Positions 1 to 6,257 of a stretch of 8,487 nucleotides of DNA are shown here, piece by piece. The first letter of the stretch is position 1; each line of letters opens with the position of its first letter. The stretch comes from an uncultured Eubacteriales bacterium. Lineage in GTDB: Bacteria > Bacillota > Clostridia > Oscillospirales > Oscillospiraceae. The translations under genes and the position numbers were made by a program. The notes under the pieces were generated by a model that saw only the letters and a program-made list of their open reading frames with translations, was not told the DNA's origin and searched no databases. The stretch covers positions 1 through 8,487 of the forward strand of contig USDP01000062.1 of the NCBI GenBank assembly GCA_900553545.1, written 5' to 3'.

Positions 1-720
1 GCCGACACGGAACCCGGTTTCACTCTCGCTCACGGCAACACTCTCTTCGTCCTCCGTGCTGCCGATGCCGATGCCCTCCGCTGTCTTCCATTCGACGTTC
101 GGCCACACCGTGACCTCGTCCAGCCGCCATCCGTCGCCGAAGTCCGCCAGATCGAGCTTCACGGAATAGAGCTGCCCCGGCGCATTGTCGATCTGATAGA
201 ACCAGCACACGCGCAAACTTCCATCCGTCTCTTCCACCGGCCCGCTGTTGCTTTCCAGATCCGGCGCACCGAGACTCTCCTGAATTTCATCGCCGCTCAT
301 GCCCAGTGTCAGCGGCCCGAGCGTCCACGTCTCCACAGAGTCCGCCGGCGTGTCTGTCGTGGTCTCCGCCTCCTCCGTCTCCGCCGGGGCTTCCGCGTCG
401 TTTGCCGCCGCATCCATCATGTCGTCCGCGCCTTCCGACTTCAGCGCACCGTTTTCCGCGCTGCCGCTCTTGGCTTCCTCAGTGGCCTGCATCATCGCCG
501 TCTCCGGCGCGGCCGCGTCCAATGCCGCGGTGGAATCCGATGTGTTGCCCATGCTCATCGTCACGAGCCTCGCCAGCCCAACCGCGATCAGGCAGCACGC
601 GGCCAGCGCCGCGATCCCCGCCCACCGGACGGGCTTTTTCTTTTGTACGGGTTCGTCCGCCCGCGCGATCAGATCGTCGCCGACGTCGCCGATGGCCCGA
701 AAGAGCTTTTCTTCTCTCAT
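1..720 (-). CDS. Anti-sigma factor-like membrane protein, C-terminus cut by window edge
   Basis: The frame is open from the ATG at 720-718 to the left edge (240 codons, no stop), so the gene is partial. The N-terminus (MREEKLFRAIGDVGDDLIARADE) resembles the short cytoplasmic segment of clostridial proteins encoded after sigma factors. One hydrophobic segment follows at about residues 34-53, preceded by KKK, then an Ala/Glu/Thr/Asp-rich low-complexity linker (about 55-130). The extracytoplasmic part has LGPLTLGMSGDEIQESLGAPD at 134-154, the pattern of SmpA/BamE-like small domains, and a second start of the same kind, GIGIGSTEDEE, at 216-226. A strong SD (GAGGAGGGG) lies 8 nt before the ATG. 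The start overlaps the sigma stop as ATGA, implying translational coupling. Known: such pairs usually act as a sigma factor and its membrane inhibitor. Inferred: this protein holds the sigma factor at the membrane and senses an outside signal. The ligand is unknown. Confidence 0.72.
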   Translation of the reverse strand, partial: MREEKLFRAIGDVGDDLIARADEPVQKKKPVRWAGIAALAACCLIAVGLARLVTMSMGNTSDSTAALDAAAPETAMMQATEEAKSGSAENGALKSEGADDMMDAAANDAEAPAETEEAETTTDTPADSVETWTLGPLTLGMSGDEIQESLGAPDLESNSGPVEETDGSLRVCWFYQIDNAPGQLYSVKLDLADFGDGWRLDEVTVWPNVEWKTAEGIGIGSTEDEESVAVSESETGFRVG

Positions 721-1277
721 ACGGCGATCCCCTCCTCTCCGAGGAACTTGCGCAGCTTTTCGCGCGTCCGGAACAGGATGGACTTCACCGTGTTTTCCTT
801 CATGCCATACCGGTCTGCGATGACCGAGATGGAGTCGACATACCAATACCGCCGCAGAAAGAGGTTACAGTCCTTCTCCGGCAGCGTCCGCAGAAAGCGG
901 TCGATCGCCGCGGCCAGCTCCTTCTGCTCCAGCGCATACTCCACGCGCTGCGCCGAGGGAATACATTCGCCGAGTTCATCCAGCGCCAGCGGGAGCGTCC
1001 CGCCGCCGCGCTTGGCCGCCTGCTGATATTTGCAGCGGTCGAAGGACAGGTTCCGCGTGATGCGCCCTAAAAACGCCGACAGGATGCCGGGCCGCTGCGG
1101 CGGCATCGAGTTCCAAGCATGGAGCCACGTGTCGCTGACACATTCCTCGGTGTCCTCAAAATTCCGCAGGATATTCCGGGCTATGGTACGGCAATAACTG
1201 CCGTACTTTGCATCTGTCTCTGCAAGAGCCTGTTCCTTTCTCGCCCAATAAAGATCAATAATTTTGGAATCCTCCAA
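717..1277 (-). CDS. Sigma-70 family (ECF-like) RNA polymerase sigma factor
   Basis: This 186-residue protein should direct RNA polymerase to a small regulon. Region 2 covers about residues 20-90 (YGSYCRTIARNILRNFEDTEECVSDTW... ending ITRNLSFDRCKYQ). After a linker, region 4 with a helix-turn-helix covers about 120-180 (LPEKDCNLFLRRYWY, then ADRYGMKENTVKSILFRTREKLRKFL). I chose the TTG at 1277-1275 rather than the ATG at 1295: an AGAGGGGG SD sits at 1292-1285, 7 nt before the TTG, and it lies inside the six codons the longer form would add. The protein then begins like its relatives (x-EDSKIIDLYWARKEQAL). The next gene, an anti-sigma-like membrane protein, overlaps it by ATGA. Transcription probably starts near 1321 from the extended -10 at 1336-1328. 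The regulon and inducing signal cannot be read from the sequence. Confidence 0.88.
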   Translation of the reverse strand: MEDSKIIDLYWARKEQALAETDAKYGSYCRTIARNILRNFEDTEECVSDTWLHAWNSMPPQRPGILSAFLGRITRNLSFDRCKYQQAAKRGGGTLPLALDELGECIPSAQRVEYALEQKELAAAIDRFLRTLPEKDCNLFLRRYWYVDSISVIADRYGMKENTVKSILFRTREKLRKFLGEEGIAV

Positions 1278-1327
1278 TTTGATTCCCCCTCTCATCCGAA
1301 AAGACGAAAAATTTGGCTGGTGGTTTC

Positions 1328-1336
1328 AGTATAGCA
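1328..1336 (-). promoter_or_regulatory. Extended -10 promoter for the sigma/anti-sigma operon
   Basis: Read on the minus strand this is TGC-TATACT, an extended -10 element (TGn plus a 5/6 match to TATAAT). I see no good -35 at 16-18 bp (best TTTTCT), which extended -10 promoters tolerate. Predicted start near 1321, leaving a leader of about 44 nt before the TTG start. It is the left arm of a perfect inverted repeat. Confidence 0.55.
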
Positions 1337-1365
1337 TGGAAAAATGCAAAAGAAAATGCTATACT
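1337..1365 (+). promoter_or_regulatory. Promoter for the ymdB-yhaO-yhaN operon
   Basis: TGC-TATACT (extended -10, 1357-1365) with a weak -35-like TGGAAA at 1337-1342 and a 17-bp spacer. Predicted start near 1372. That leaves only about 20 nt before the ymdB ATG and places the SD (AAGGA, 1379-1383) close to the 5' end. Confidence 0.6.
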
Positions 1366-1391
1366 TGTAAAAAACAACAAGGATGGTTTTC

Positions 1392-2168
1392 ATGGAACTT
1401 CGAATTCTGGCCGTCGGCGACGTGGTGGGTCTGCCCGGCCTTTCGTATCTCAGCCGCCACCTGCGCAGCCTGAAACAGCTCTATAAGATCGATTTCTGCG
1501 TCGTCAACGGCGAAAACGCCAACGGCGTGGGGATTCTTCCGCGCCAGGCTGACCTGATCTTCGACGCCGGTGCCGACGTCATCACGCTCGGCAACCACAC
1601 GTTTGGCCGCCGCGAGATCTGCCCGTATCTTGACGACAACCGCTATATCCTCCGCCCGGCGAACCTTGCACCGAGCCTTCCGGGGCACGGCTGGGGCGTG
1701 TTCGAGACGAACGCCGGGCCGGTCGCCGTCGCGAATCTGATCGGCCGCTGCGCGATGGACTTCACGCCGGACAATCCGTTCCGCGTCGTAGATAAGATCC
1801 TGAAGGATGTTGGAACGATTCCTGTTCTCATCGACTTTCACGCCGAGGCCACGAGCGAAAAGCTCGCGATGGCCTACTACCTCGACGGCAAGGTCTCGGC
1901 CCTCTGGGGCACGCATACGCACGTCCCGACGGCAGACGAACAGATTTTGCCGAATGGACTCGGCTATCAGACCGACCTCGGCATGACCGGCCCGGCGCAG
2001 TCCGTCATCGGCATCCGCCCGGCGCAGTCCATCGCCAAATTCCGGGGCGAACTGACCAGCCGCTATGAACCGGCGGATGGGCCGGTTCAGCTCTGCGGCG
2101 CGGTGTTCACGGTCGACACGCGCACCCGCCGCTGCACCAACGTAGAGAGGGTGAAGCTCCTTGATTAA
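1392..2168 (+). CDS. ymdB: YmdB family metallophosphoesterase
   Basis: This 258-residue protein matches the YmdB/TIGR00282 family in length and in motifs along its whole length: GDVVG at 9-13, NGENANGVGI at 39-48, GADVITLGNHTF at 60-71, RPANL at 88-92, DFHAEATSEK at 148-157, GTHTHVPTAD at 173-182 and TDLGMTG at 194-200. Likely metal ligands are D10, E41, N42, N68, H150, H175 and H177. Known for the family: a di-metal phosphodiesterase acting on 2',3'-cyclic nucleotides, cytosolic, linked in Bacillus subtilis to RNase Y activity, biofilm and late adaptive responses. The start is the ATG at 1392 because the SD AAGGA (1379-1383) ends 8 nt before it and actually overlaps the alternative ATG at 1383. 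It is first in an operon with yhaO and yhaN, whereas in B. subtilis ymdB sits beside rny. Assignment to the family is firm; the role in this operon is not. Confidence 0.93.
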   Translation: MELRILAVGDVVGLPGLSYLSRHLRSLKQLYKIDFCVVNGENANGVGILPRQADLIFDAGADVITLGNHTFGRREICPYLDDNRYILRPANLAPSLPGHGWGVFETNAGPVAVANLIGRCAMDFTPDNPFRVVDKILKDVGTIPVLIDFHAEATSEKLAMAYYLDGKVSALWGTHTHVPTADEQILPNGLGYQTDLGMTGPAQSVIGIRPAQSIAKFRGELTSRYEPADGPVQLCGAVFTVDTRTRRCTNVERVKLLD

Positions 2169-3243
2169 ATTGCTCCACGCAGCCGACCTGCACCTCGATT
2201 CACCGTTTTCCGGACTCAGCCCCGAGCAGGCCGCCGCGCGCCGCAAAGAACAGCGCGAGCTTCCGGCGAAGCTCGCCGAGCTGTGCCGCATCCACGGCTG
2301 CGACGCGCTGCTCCTCGCGGGCGACGTGTTCGACGGCGAATCGGTCGCGCCTGAAACCGTCGAGGCCCTGCTTGCGGCGTTTGCCGCGTGCCCGTGCCCG
2401 GTCTTTCTCGCGCCGGGAAACCATGACCCCCTCTCCGCCGCCTCGCCCTATCGCACGGAGCGATGGCCGGTGAATGTCCATATTTTCGCCTCGCGCGCCA
2501 TTTCGCCCGTTGAACTGCCGGAGCAGCACTGCCGTGTCTTCGGCGCAGGCTTCGAATCGGCCTACGAATCCGGCCTGCTGGGCGGCTTCTCCGCGCCGCA
2601 GGACGGCTGGGTAAACGTCATGGTGCTCCACGGCGACGCGCTGAACCCAAACAGCCCCTACAACGCGGTCACAAAGGAGCAGATCGCCGCCTCCGGACTG
2701 CGCTATCTCGCCCTCGGGCACATCCACCAGGCGAGCGGGCTGCTCCGCGCGGGCCATACGGCCTACGCCTGGCCCGGCTGCGCGATGGGGCGCGGCTTTG
2801 ACGAGCTGGGCGAAAAGGGCGCGTACCTCGTCACGCTGACGGACAGCGACTGCTCGCTCGAATTTTTGCCGCTCGGCGGGCGGAGCTACGAAATTCTCCG
2901 CGTCCCCGCAGGGGACGATGCTGCCGCTGCGCTGGACGCCGCCCTCCCGCCGGACGCCGCCCGCGACATCTACCGCGTCATCCTGACCGGCGAAGCCGCG
3001 CGGCCAGATCTGAACGCGCTCTATGCCCGCTTCGCACCGCGCGTTTTCAGCCTCACGTTCCGCGACGAGACCACGCCGAAGCGCGACCTCTGGGCCGGGG
3101 CAGGGGAGGATACGCTGCGCGGACTCGCGCTCGGGAAGCTCCAGGCGGACTATGACAACGCGCCGGATGACGCCGCGCGGCGCACCGCCGCGCTCGCCGC
3201 GCGGATGCTGCGCGCCGCCATCGAAGGGAGGGACGAGGCATGA
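2161..3243 (+). CDS. yhaO: YhaO-type (SbcD/Mre11-like) metallophosphoesterase
   Basis: This 360-residue calcineurin-like phosphoesterase belongs to the DNA-repair exonuclease group. Catalytic motifs in order: D9-x-H11 (AADLHLDSP), G54-D55-x-x-D58, G86-N87-H88-D89, H157 (VLHGD) and G186-H187-I-H189. The N-terminal nuclease domain covers about 1-240; the remainder is the variable capping region found in YhaO/SbcD proteins. It is somewhat shorter than B. subtilis YhaO (roughly 400 residues). The start is the TTG at 2161: AGAGAGGGTG ends 7 nt before it, and the frame overlaps the last codons of ymdB by 8 bases. The following yhaN overlaps by ATGA. Known: YhaO-like proteins are partnered with YhaN ATPases in the way Mre11 is with Rad50. 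Inferred: a manganese-dependent nuclease acting on DNA ends or structures together with YhaN. The actual substrate is unknown. Confidence 0.9.
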   Translation: MIKLLHAADLHLDSPFSGLSPEQAAARRKEQRELPAKLAELCRIHGCDALLLAGDVFDGESVAPETVEALLAAFAACPCPVFLAPGNHDPLSAASPYRTERWPVNVHIFASRAISPVELPEQHCRVFGAGFESAYESGLLGGFSAPQDGWVNVMVLHGDALNPNSPYNAVTKEQIAASGLRYLALGHIHQASGLLRAGHTAYAWPGCAMGRGFDELGEKGAYLVTLTDSDCSLEFLPLGGRSYEILRVPAGDDAAAALDAALPPDAARDIYRVILTGEAARPDLNALYARFAPRVFSLTFRDETTPKRDLWAGAGEDTLRGLALGKLQADYDNAPDDAARRTAALAARMLRAAIEGRDEA

Positions 3244-5411
3244 CCATTCTCCGTATGCGCGCCAGCTTCGGCTGCCTGGAAAATGCCGAGCTGACGCTTG
3301 CGCCGGGACTCAATGTCCTCACGCTCCCGAATGAGAGCGGCAAATCGACCTGGGCGCAGTTTTTGCTCGCGATGTTCTACGGCGTTGACACCGGAGAGCG
3401 GGCGAAGGCCGGCTCTATTCCCGCAAAGACGAAATATAAGCCGTGGTCTGGCGCACCGATGGCTGGTGAGATCGAGCTGGACTGGGAAGGACGCATCATC
3501 ATCCTCGAGCGCACGAGTCGCGGCCGCACCCCGATGGGGCAGTTCCGCGCGTATGAAAAGGACTCCGGCGTCCCAGTCCCGGAGCTGACGGCGGAAAACT
3601 GTGGCCGCGTCCTGCTCGGCGTGGAGCGCAGCGTCTTTGAGCGCAGCGCCTTCGTCCGGCAACTCGGACTCGCCGTCAGCGCGGACGACGCGCTGGAAAA
3701 GCGACTTGCCAGTCTCGTCACCACCGGTGAGGAGACCGTCAGCGCCGCCGAGACGGCCCGGCGTCTGCGCGACCGGAAAAACCGCCTCCGCCACAACAAG
3801 ACTGGTCTCATTCCGGAGGCGAACGCACAGCTTGCCGCCGTGGAAGCCTCGCTCGCGCAGCACCAGCTGGCCGCGCAGCAGCAGCAAACGCTCCGTGCCC
3901 GGCAGCAGGAGCTGGCCGTGCGCCGCGCGGAGCTGCTGGACATTCAGGCCGGTCTGACCAGTTTGGATAATCAGAAGAAATTGCAGCAGAAGACCAACGC
4001 AAAGGCTGCGTTGATTGACGCGAACAATCGCCTTGCCGGGGCACAGGCCCGCACGGCGAAGCTCCCGCCGCGCGAAACGCTGGAGGAATTGCAGACGCGC
4101 ATCCGTGCCGTCGAGGCCATGGACATTCCGCCCGCACCGCCCGAACCCGGCGCCGCGCCGGACTGCCCGGAGGCGTTCCGCGGCGTCCCGGAGGAGCGGC
4201 TGCTGGAACAGGCCGCGCGCGACGGGCGCGAGTTTGACCGGCTCACCGCGCTCCGCCGCCGTCCCGTCATTCTGGACGTACTGGCCTTTGTGCTCTACGC
4301 GATGGCCGCCGTGATTTTCGGTGTTTTCTTAAAAAATCTGCCGCTTTGCGCCGTCTGCGCTGCGCTGGCGTTGGCCGGTGCGGTCAAATTCTTCCTCGAC
4401 CGGCGGCATAACCGCCAATATGAGGCCAATATGGATGCGGCCCAGGCGCTCCTTGTACGCTACGGGAATCGCAGCCGCGACGAATTTACCACGCACGCAG
4501 CCGAGTATGCAGCGCGCCTCAACGCGTGGCGGCAGTCGTGCGAGCAGTTGTCCCACGCCGCCGCGCAGCGCCAGCGTCTGCTGGATGAAAAGAACCGCCA
4601 GACTGCGCAGCTGATCGGCAGCGCCGCGATGCTGGCGCCGGACGTGCAGACGCTGGACAATGCGGCCCGCGCCGTCGCCGCCGCGCTTGCCGCGTGGAGC
4701 GGGTTGGATGCAGCGGGCGGCTCTGCCGCGCAGGCACAGGCGCAGTATGACGCGGTCAGCGCTGCGCTGGCGGATGTGCAGGAACAGCCGCTGCCCACGC
4801 GCGACCTCTCCGCGTACACGCCCGCTTCTGTCCGCGCGGAGCTGCTGCGGACGGAGATGGAGGGGGCCTCCATCCAGTCCCGCCTCGACCAGAACCGCGG
4901 CGCGCTGGCTGCGCTGGGCGACCCGGCGGCTCTCGCCGCAGAGCAGGAGCAGCTCACGGCTTGCATCCGCGCGCTGGAGGAGCAATACACTGCCGTTGAA
5001 CTGGCCGAAGCGGCCATTCAGGATGCGGCGGCAGAAATGCAGAGGCGCTTCGCCCCGGCGCTCACCGAGGAGACGGGCAAGCTCTTCTCCGCGCTGACCG
5101 GCGGGAAATATGACCGGATGCTGCTGGATCGCCAGATGGATGTCATGGCGGGCGAGGCCGCCGAACCGGCGCTCCGCCCCGGCGGGTATTTGAGCGCCGG
5201 GACGCAGGACGCGCTTTATCTCGCGCTGCGGCTGGCCGTGTGCCGTCTGGCCCTCCCGGCGGGGACGCCGGTCGTGCTCGACGACGCGCTTGTCTGCTTC
5301 GACGACACGCGCCTCCGCCGCGCGCTGGACGCGCTGCAATTCGAGGCGCAGACACGGCAGATCCTTTTGCTCACCTGCCAGAGCCGCGAAGAGAATATCC
5401 TGCATCCATAA
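3240..5411 (+). CDS. yhaN: YhaN-type (Rad50/SbcC-like) AAA ATPase with central hydrophobic hairpin
   Basis: This 723-residue SMC-like ATPase is the expected partner of the YhaO nuclease. The N-terminal half-domain has Walker A P30-NESGKST and a Q-loop candidate Q141 (AFVRQLG). The C-terminal half has the ABC signature LSAGTQDALYLALRLA (651-666), Walker B PVVLDDALVCFDD (677-689) and TCQSRE (712-717). Between them are Gln/Ala/Arg-rich helical, probably coiled-coil stretches (about 190-300 and 395-600) and a hydrophobic hairpin at about 343-386 (two segments flanked by RRR and DRRH), suggesting membrane attachment. Oddities: the first Walker A glycine is Leu29, and the usual switch histidine after the last strand is Gln714. 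It is much shorter than B. subtilis YhaN (roughly 960). ATG at 3240 overlaps the yhaO stop and has a GGGAGGG SD. Function in DNA processing is inferred from the family. Confidence 0.9.
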   Translation: MTILRMRASFGCLENAELTLAPGLNVLTLPNESGKSTWAQFLLAMFYGVDTGERAKAGSIPAKTKYKPWSGAPMAGEIELDWEGRIIILERTSRGRTPMGQFRAYEKDSGVPVPELTAENCGRVLLGVERSVFERSAFVRQLGLAVSADDALEKRLASLVTTGEETVSAAETARRLRDRKNRLRHNKTGLIPEANAQLAAVEASLAQHQLAAQQQQTLRARQQELAVRRAELLDIQAGLTSLDNQKKLQQKTNAKAALIDANNRLAGAQARTAKLPPRETLEELQTRIRAVEAMDIPPAPPEPGAAPDCPEAFRGVPEERLLEQAARDGREFDRLTALRRRPVILDVLAFVLYAMAAVIFGVFLKNLPLCAVCAALALAGAVKFFLDRRHNRQYEANMDAAQALLVRYGNRSRDEFTTHAAEYAARLNAWRQSCEQLSHAAAQRQRLLDEKNRQTAQLIGSAAMLAPDVQTLDNAARAVAAALAAWSGLDAAGGSAAQAQAQYDAVSAALADVQEQPLPTRDLSAYTPASVRAELLRTEMEGASIQSRLDQNRGALAALGDPAALAAEQEQLTACIRALEEQYTAVELAEAAIQDAAAEMQRRFAPALTEETGKLFSALTGGKYDRMLLDRQMDVMAGEAAEPALRPGGYLSAGTQDALYLALRLAVCRLALPAGTPVVLDDALVCFDDTRLRRALDALQFEAQTRQILLLTCQSREENILHP

Positions 5412-5413
5412 CA

Positions 5414-5449
5414 AAAATCTCCGGAAAACAAGCGTTTTCCGGAGATTTT
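5414..5449. terminator. Bidirectional rho-independent terminator between yhaN and mntP
   Basis: A 16-bp perfect stem (5414-5429 with 5434-5449) carries the core TCTCCGGAAAAC and a 4-base AAGC loop. The stem ends are A/T tracts, giving a U run on either strand. It lies just after the yhaN stop (5411) and just after the convergent mntP stop (5455), so it should end both transcripts. Confidence 0.93.
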
Positions 5450-5454
5450 ATGTT

Positions 5455-6021
5455 TTACAGGACCCCAAGATGCTCCAGCAGGATCTTCACGCCGAGCAGG
5501 ATCAGGATGATGCCGCCCGCGATCTCGGCCCTGCTCTTGTACTTCAGGCCGAACACATTGCCGACCTTCAGGCCCACCGCAGACAGAATGAACGTCGTTG
5601 CGCCAATGAAGCTGACGGCGGCGGGCAGATTCACGTCCGGCAGGAGCGCGAACGTGATGCCGACGGCGAGCGCGTCGATGCTTGTCGCCACGGCGAGCAC
5701 CAGCATCGTCTTGAACGAGAACGAGCTGTTGCTCTCCTCCGATGTTTCCTTGCTCAGCCCCTCGCGCAGCATGTTCCCACCGATGAGCGACAGCAGCACG
5801 AATGCGACCCAATGATCGACCGACGTGATGTAGGCCTCAAACGTCGAGCCAAGGAAATAGCCGATCGTCGGCATGAGGGCCTGAAAGCCGCCGAACCAGA
5901 GGCCGATGGTCAGATAGTGCTTCCACTTCAGCTTTTGCGTAGAAAGCCCCTTACAGACAGAAACGGCGAAGGCGTCCATCGACAGCCCCACCGCGAGCAG
6001 GAATAATTCAACAACTCCCAT
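5455..6021 (-). CDS. mntP: MntP manganese efflux pump
   Basis: This 188-residue integral membrane protein exports Mn(II) from the cytoplasm and protects against manganese excess. Its length equals that of the well-studied Escherichia coli MntP. Two internally related halves each carry the family motif: SMDAFAVSVCKG at 14-25 (Asp16) and SIDALAVGITF at 114-124 (Asp116). Six hydrophobic segments are visible at about 2-22, 36-58, 68-87, 103-125, 132-154 and 165-186. A Ser/Glu-rich loop (KETSEESNSS) at 91-100 separates the halves. The start at 6021 has the SD AAGAGGGTG. The gene has its own promoter at 6049-6077 and converges on yhaN, with which it shares a terminator. The leader is only about 20-25 nt long, so a yybP-ykoY manganese riboswitch cannot fit. 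Confidence 0.95.
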   Translation of the reverse strand: MGVVELFLLAVGLSMDAFAVSVCKGLSTQKLKWKHYLTIGLWFGGFQALMPTIGYFLGSTFEAYITSVDHWVAFVLLSLIGGNMLREGLSKETSEESNSSFSFKTMLVLAVATSIDALAVGITFALLPDVNLPAAVSFIGATTFILSAVGLKVGNVFGLKYKSRAEIAGGIILILLGVKILLEHLGVL

Positions 6022-6048
6022 TTGTTCACCCTCTTGAAAAGTAGGATT

Positions 6049-6077
6049 AATATACCATCTCTGCCCGGAAAAGTCAA
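6049..6077 (-). promoter_or_regulatory. Promoter of mntP
   Basis: On the minus strand TTGACT (6077-6072) is followed after 17 bp by TATATT (6054-6049), both 5/6 matches to the housekeeping consensus. Predicted start near 6042, giving a leader of roughly 20 nt. No clear MntR box was recognised over it. Confidence 0.85.
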
Positions 6078-6085
6078 CAAAATCA

Positions 6086-6131
6086 GGAAGCGGAGTTCAG
6101 CGGTTTACCGCTTGCATTTTTCTCTGCTTCC
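6086..6131. repeat. Nested inverted repeats between the mntP and nucleotidyltransferase promoters
   Basis: GGAAGCGGAG (6086-6095) faces CTCTGCTTCC (6122-6131) with one mismatch. Inside lies the hairpin AGCGG-TTTA-CCGCT (6099-6112). AGCGG occurs four times, twice on each strand (6089, 6099; minus at 6112, 6135), the first two one helical turn apart. The repeats sit upstream of the mntP -35 and over the -35 of the plus-strand promoter, as an operator might. The bound regulator is unknown. Confidence 0.5.
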
Positions 6132-6140
6132 CGCTACAAT
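6112..6140 (+). promoter_or_regulatory. Promoter of the nucleotidyltransferase gene
   Basis: TTGCAT (6112-6117), a 17-bp spacer, then TACAAT (6135-6140). Predicted start near 6147, which gives a leader of about 111 nt before the ATG at 6258. The -35 abuts the small AGCGG/CCGCT palindrome. Confidence 0.82.
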
Positions 6141-6191
6141 AGGGGATAGAAGCATCACACATCAGGGTATCTCACATAAGTGTATTTCATA

Positions 6192-6251
6192 AAGGAAGCT
6201 CTGATTCGATTGCCATGGGATCACTTCAGAGACTCCTTAAAAGCTGGAGGA
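6192..6251 (+). promoter_or_regulatory. Structured mRNA leader with possible SD-sequestering alternative
   Basis: Within the leader, AAGGA (6192-6196) and CTCTGA (6199-6204) can pair with TCCTT (6234-6238) and TCAGAG (6226-6231) across a 2x2 internal loop. The same TCCTT can instead pair with GAGGA (6247-6251), which covers the SD of the downstream gene, leaving an 8-base loop. The two folds exclude each other. No known riboswitch class was recognised; function is inference. Confidence 0.35.
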
Positions 6252-6257
6252 CAATTT

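Larger units (their letters stand above)
1328..1365. repeat. Perfect 10-bp inverted repeat between divergent operons
   Basis: AGTATAGCAT at 1328-1337 and ATGCTATACT at 1356-1365 are exact reverse complements, separated by 18 bp of A-rich sequence. Each arm contains an outward-facing extended -10 element. The repeat may simply be two promoters in mirror image, or may also be an operator. I do not recognise a regulator for it. Confidence 0.75.

Noticed and set aside
306..1070. Long plus-strand open frames opposite the sigma/anti-sigma genes (254 and 174 codons)
   Set aside because: Pro/Ser/Arg-rich translations without domains; mirror frames of GC-rich genes with clear motifs on the minus strand.
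1359..2291. 310-codon minus-strand frame opposite ymdB
   Set aside because: It runs against a gene with complete YmdB motifs, has no SD and an Arg/Ala-rich composition.
4329..5414. 361-codon minus-strand frame opposite yhaN
   Set aside because: The plus strand carries ABC signature and Walker B here; the antisense translation is low-complexity Arg/Ala/Gly.
6022..6180. yybP-ykoY manganese riboswitch upstream of mntP
   Set aside because: The promoter leaves only about 20 nt of leader and no matching conserved elements were seen.
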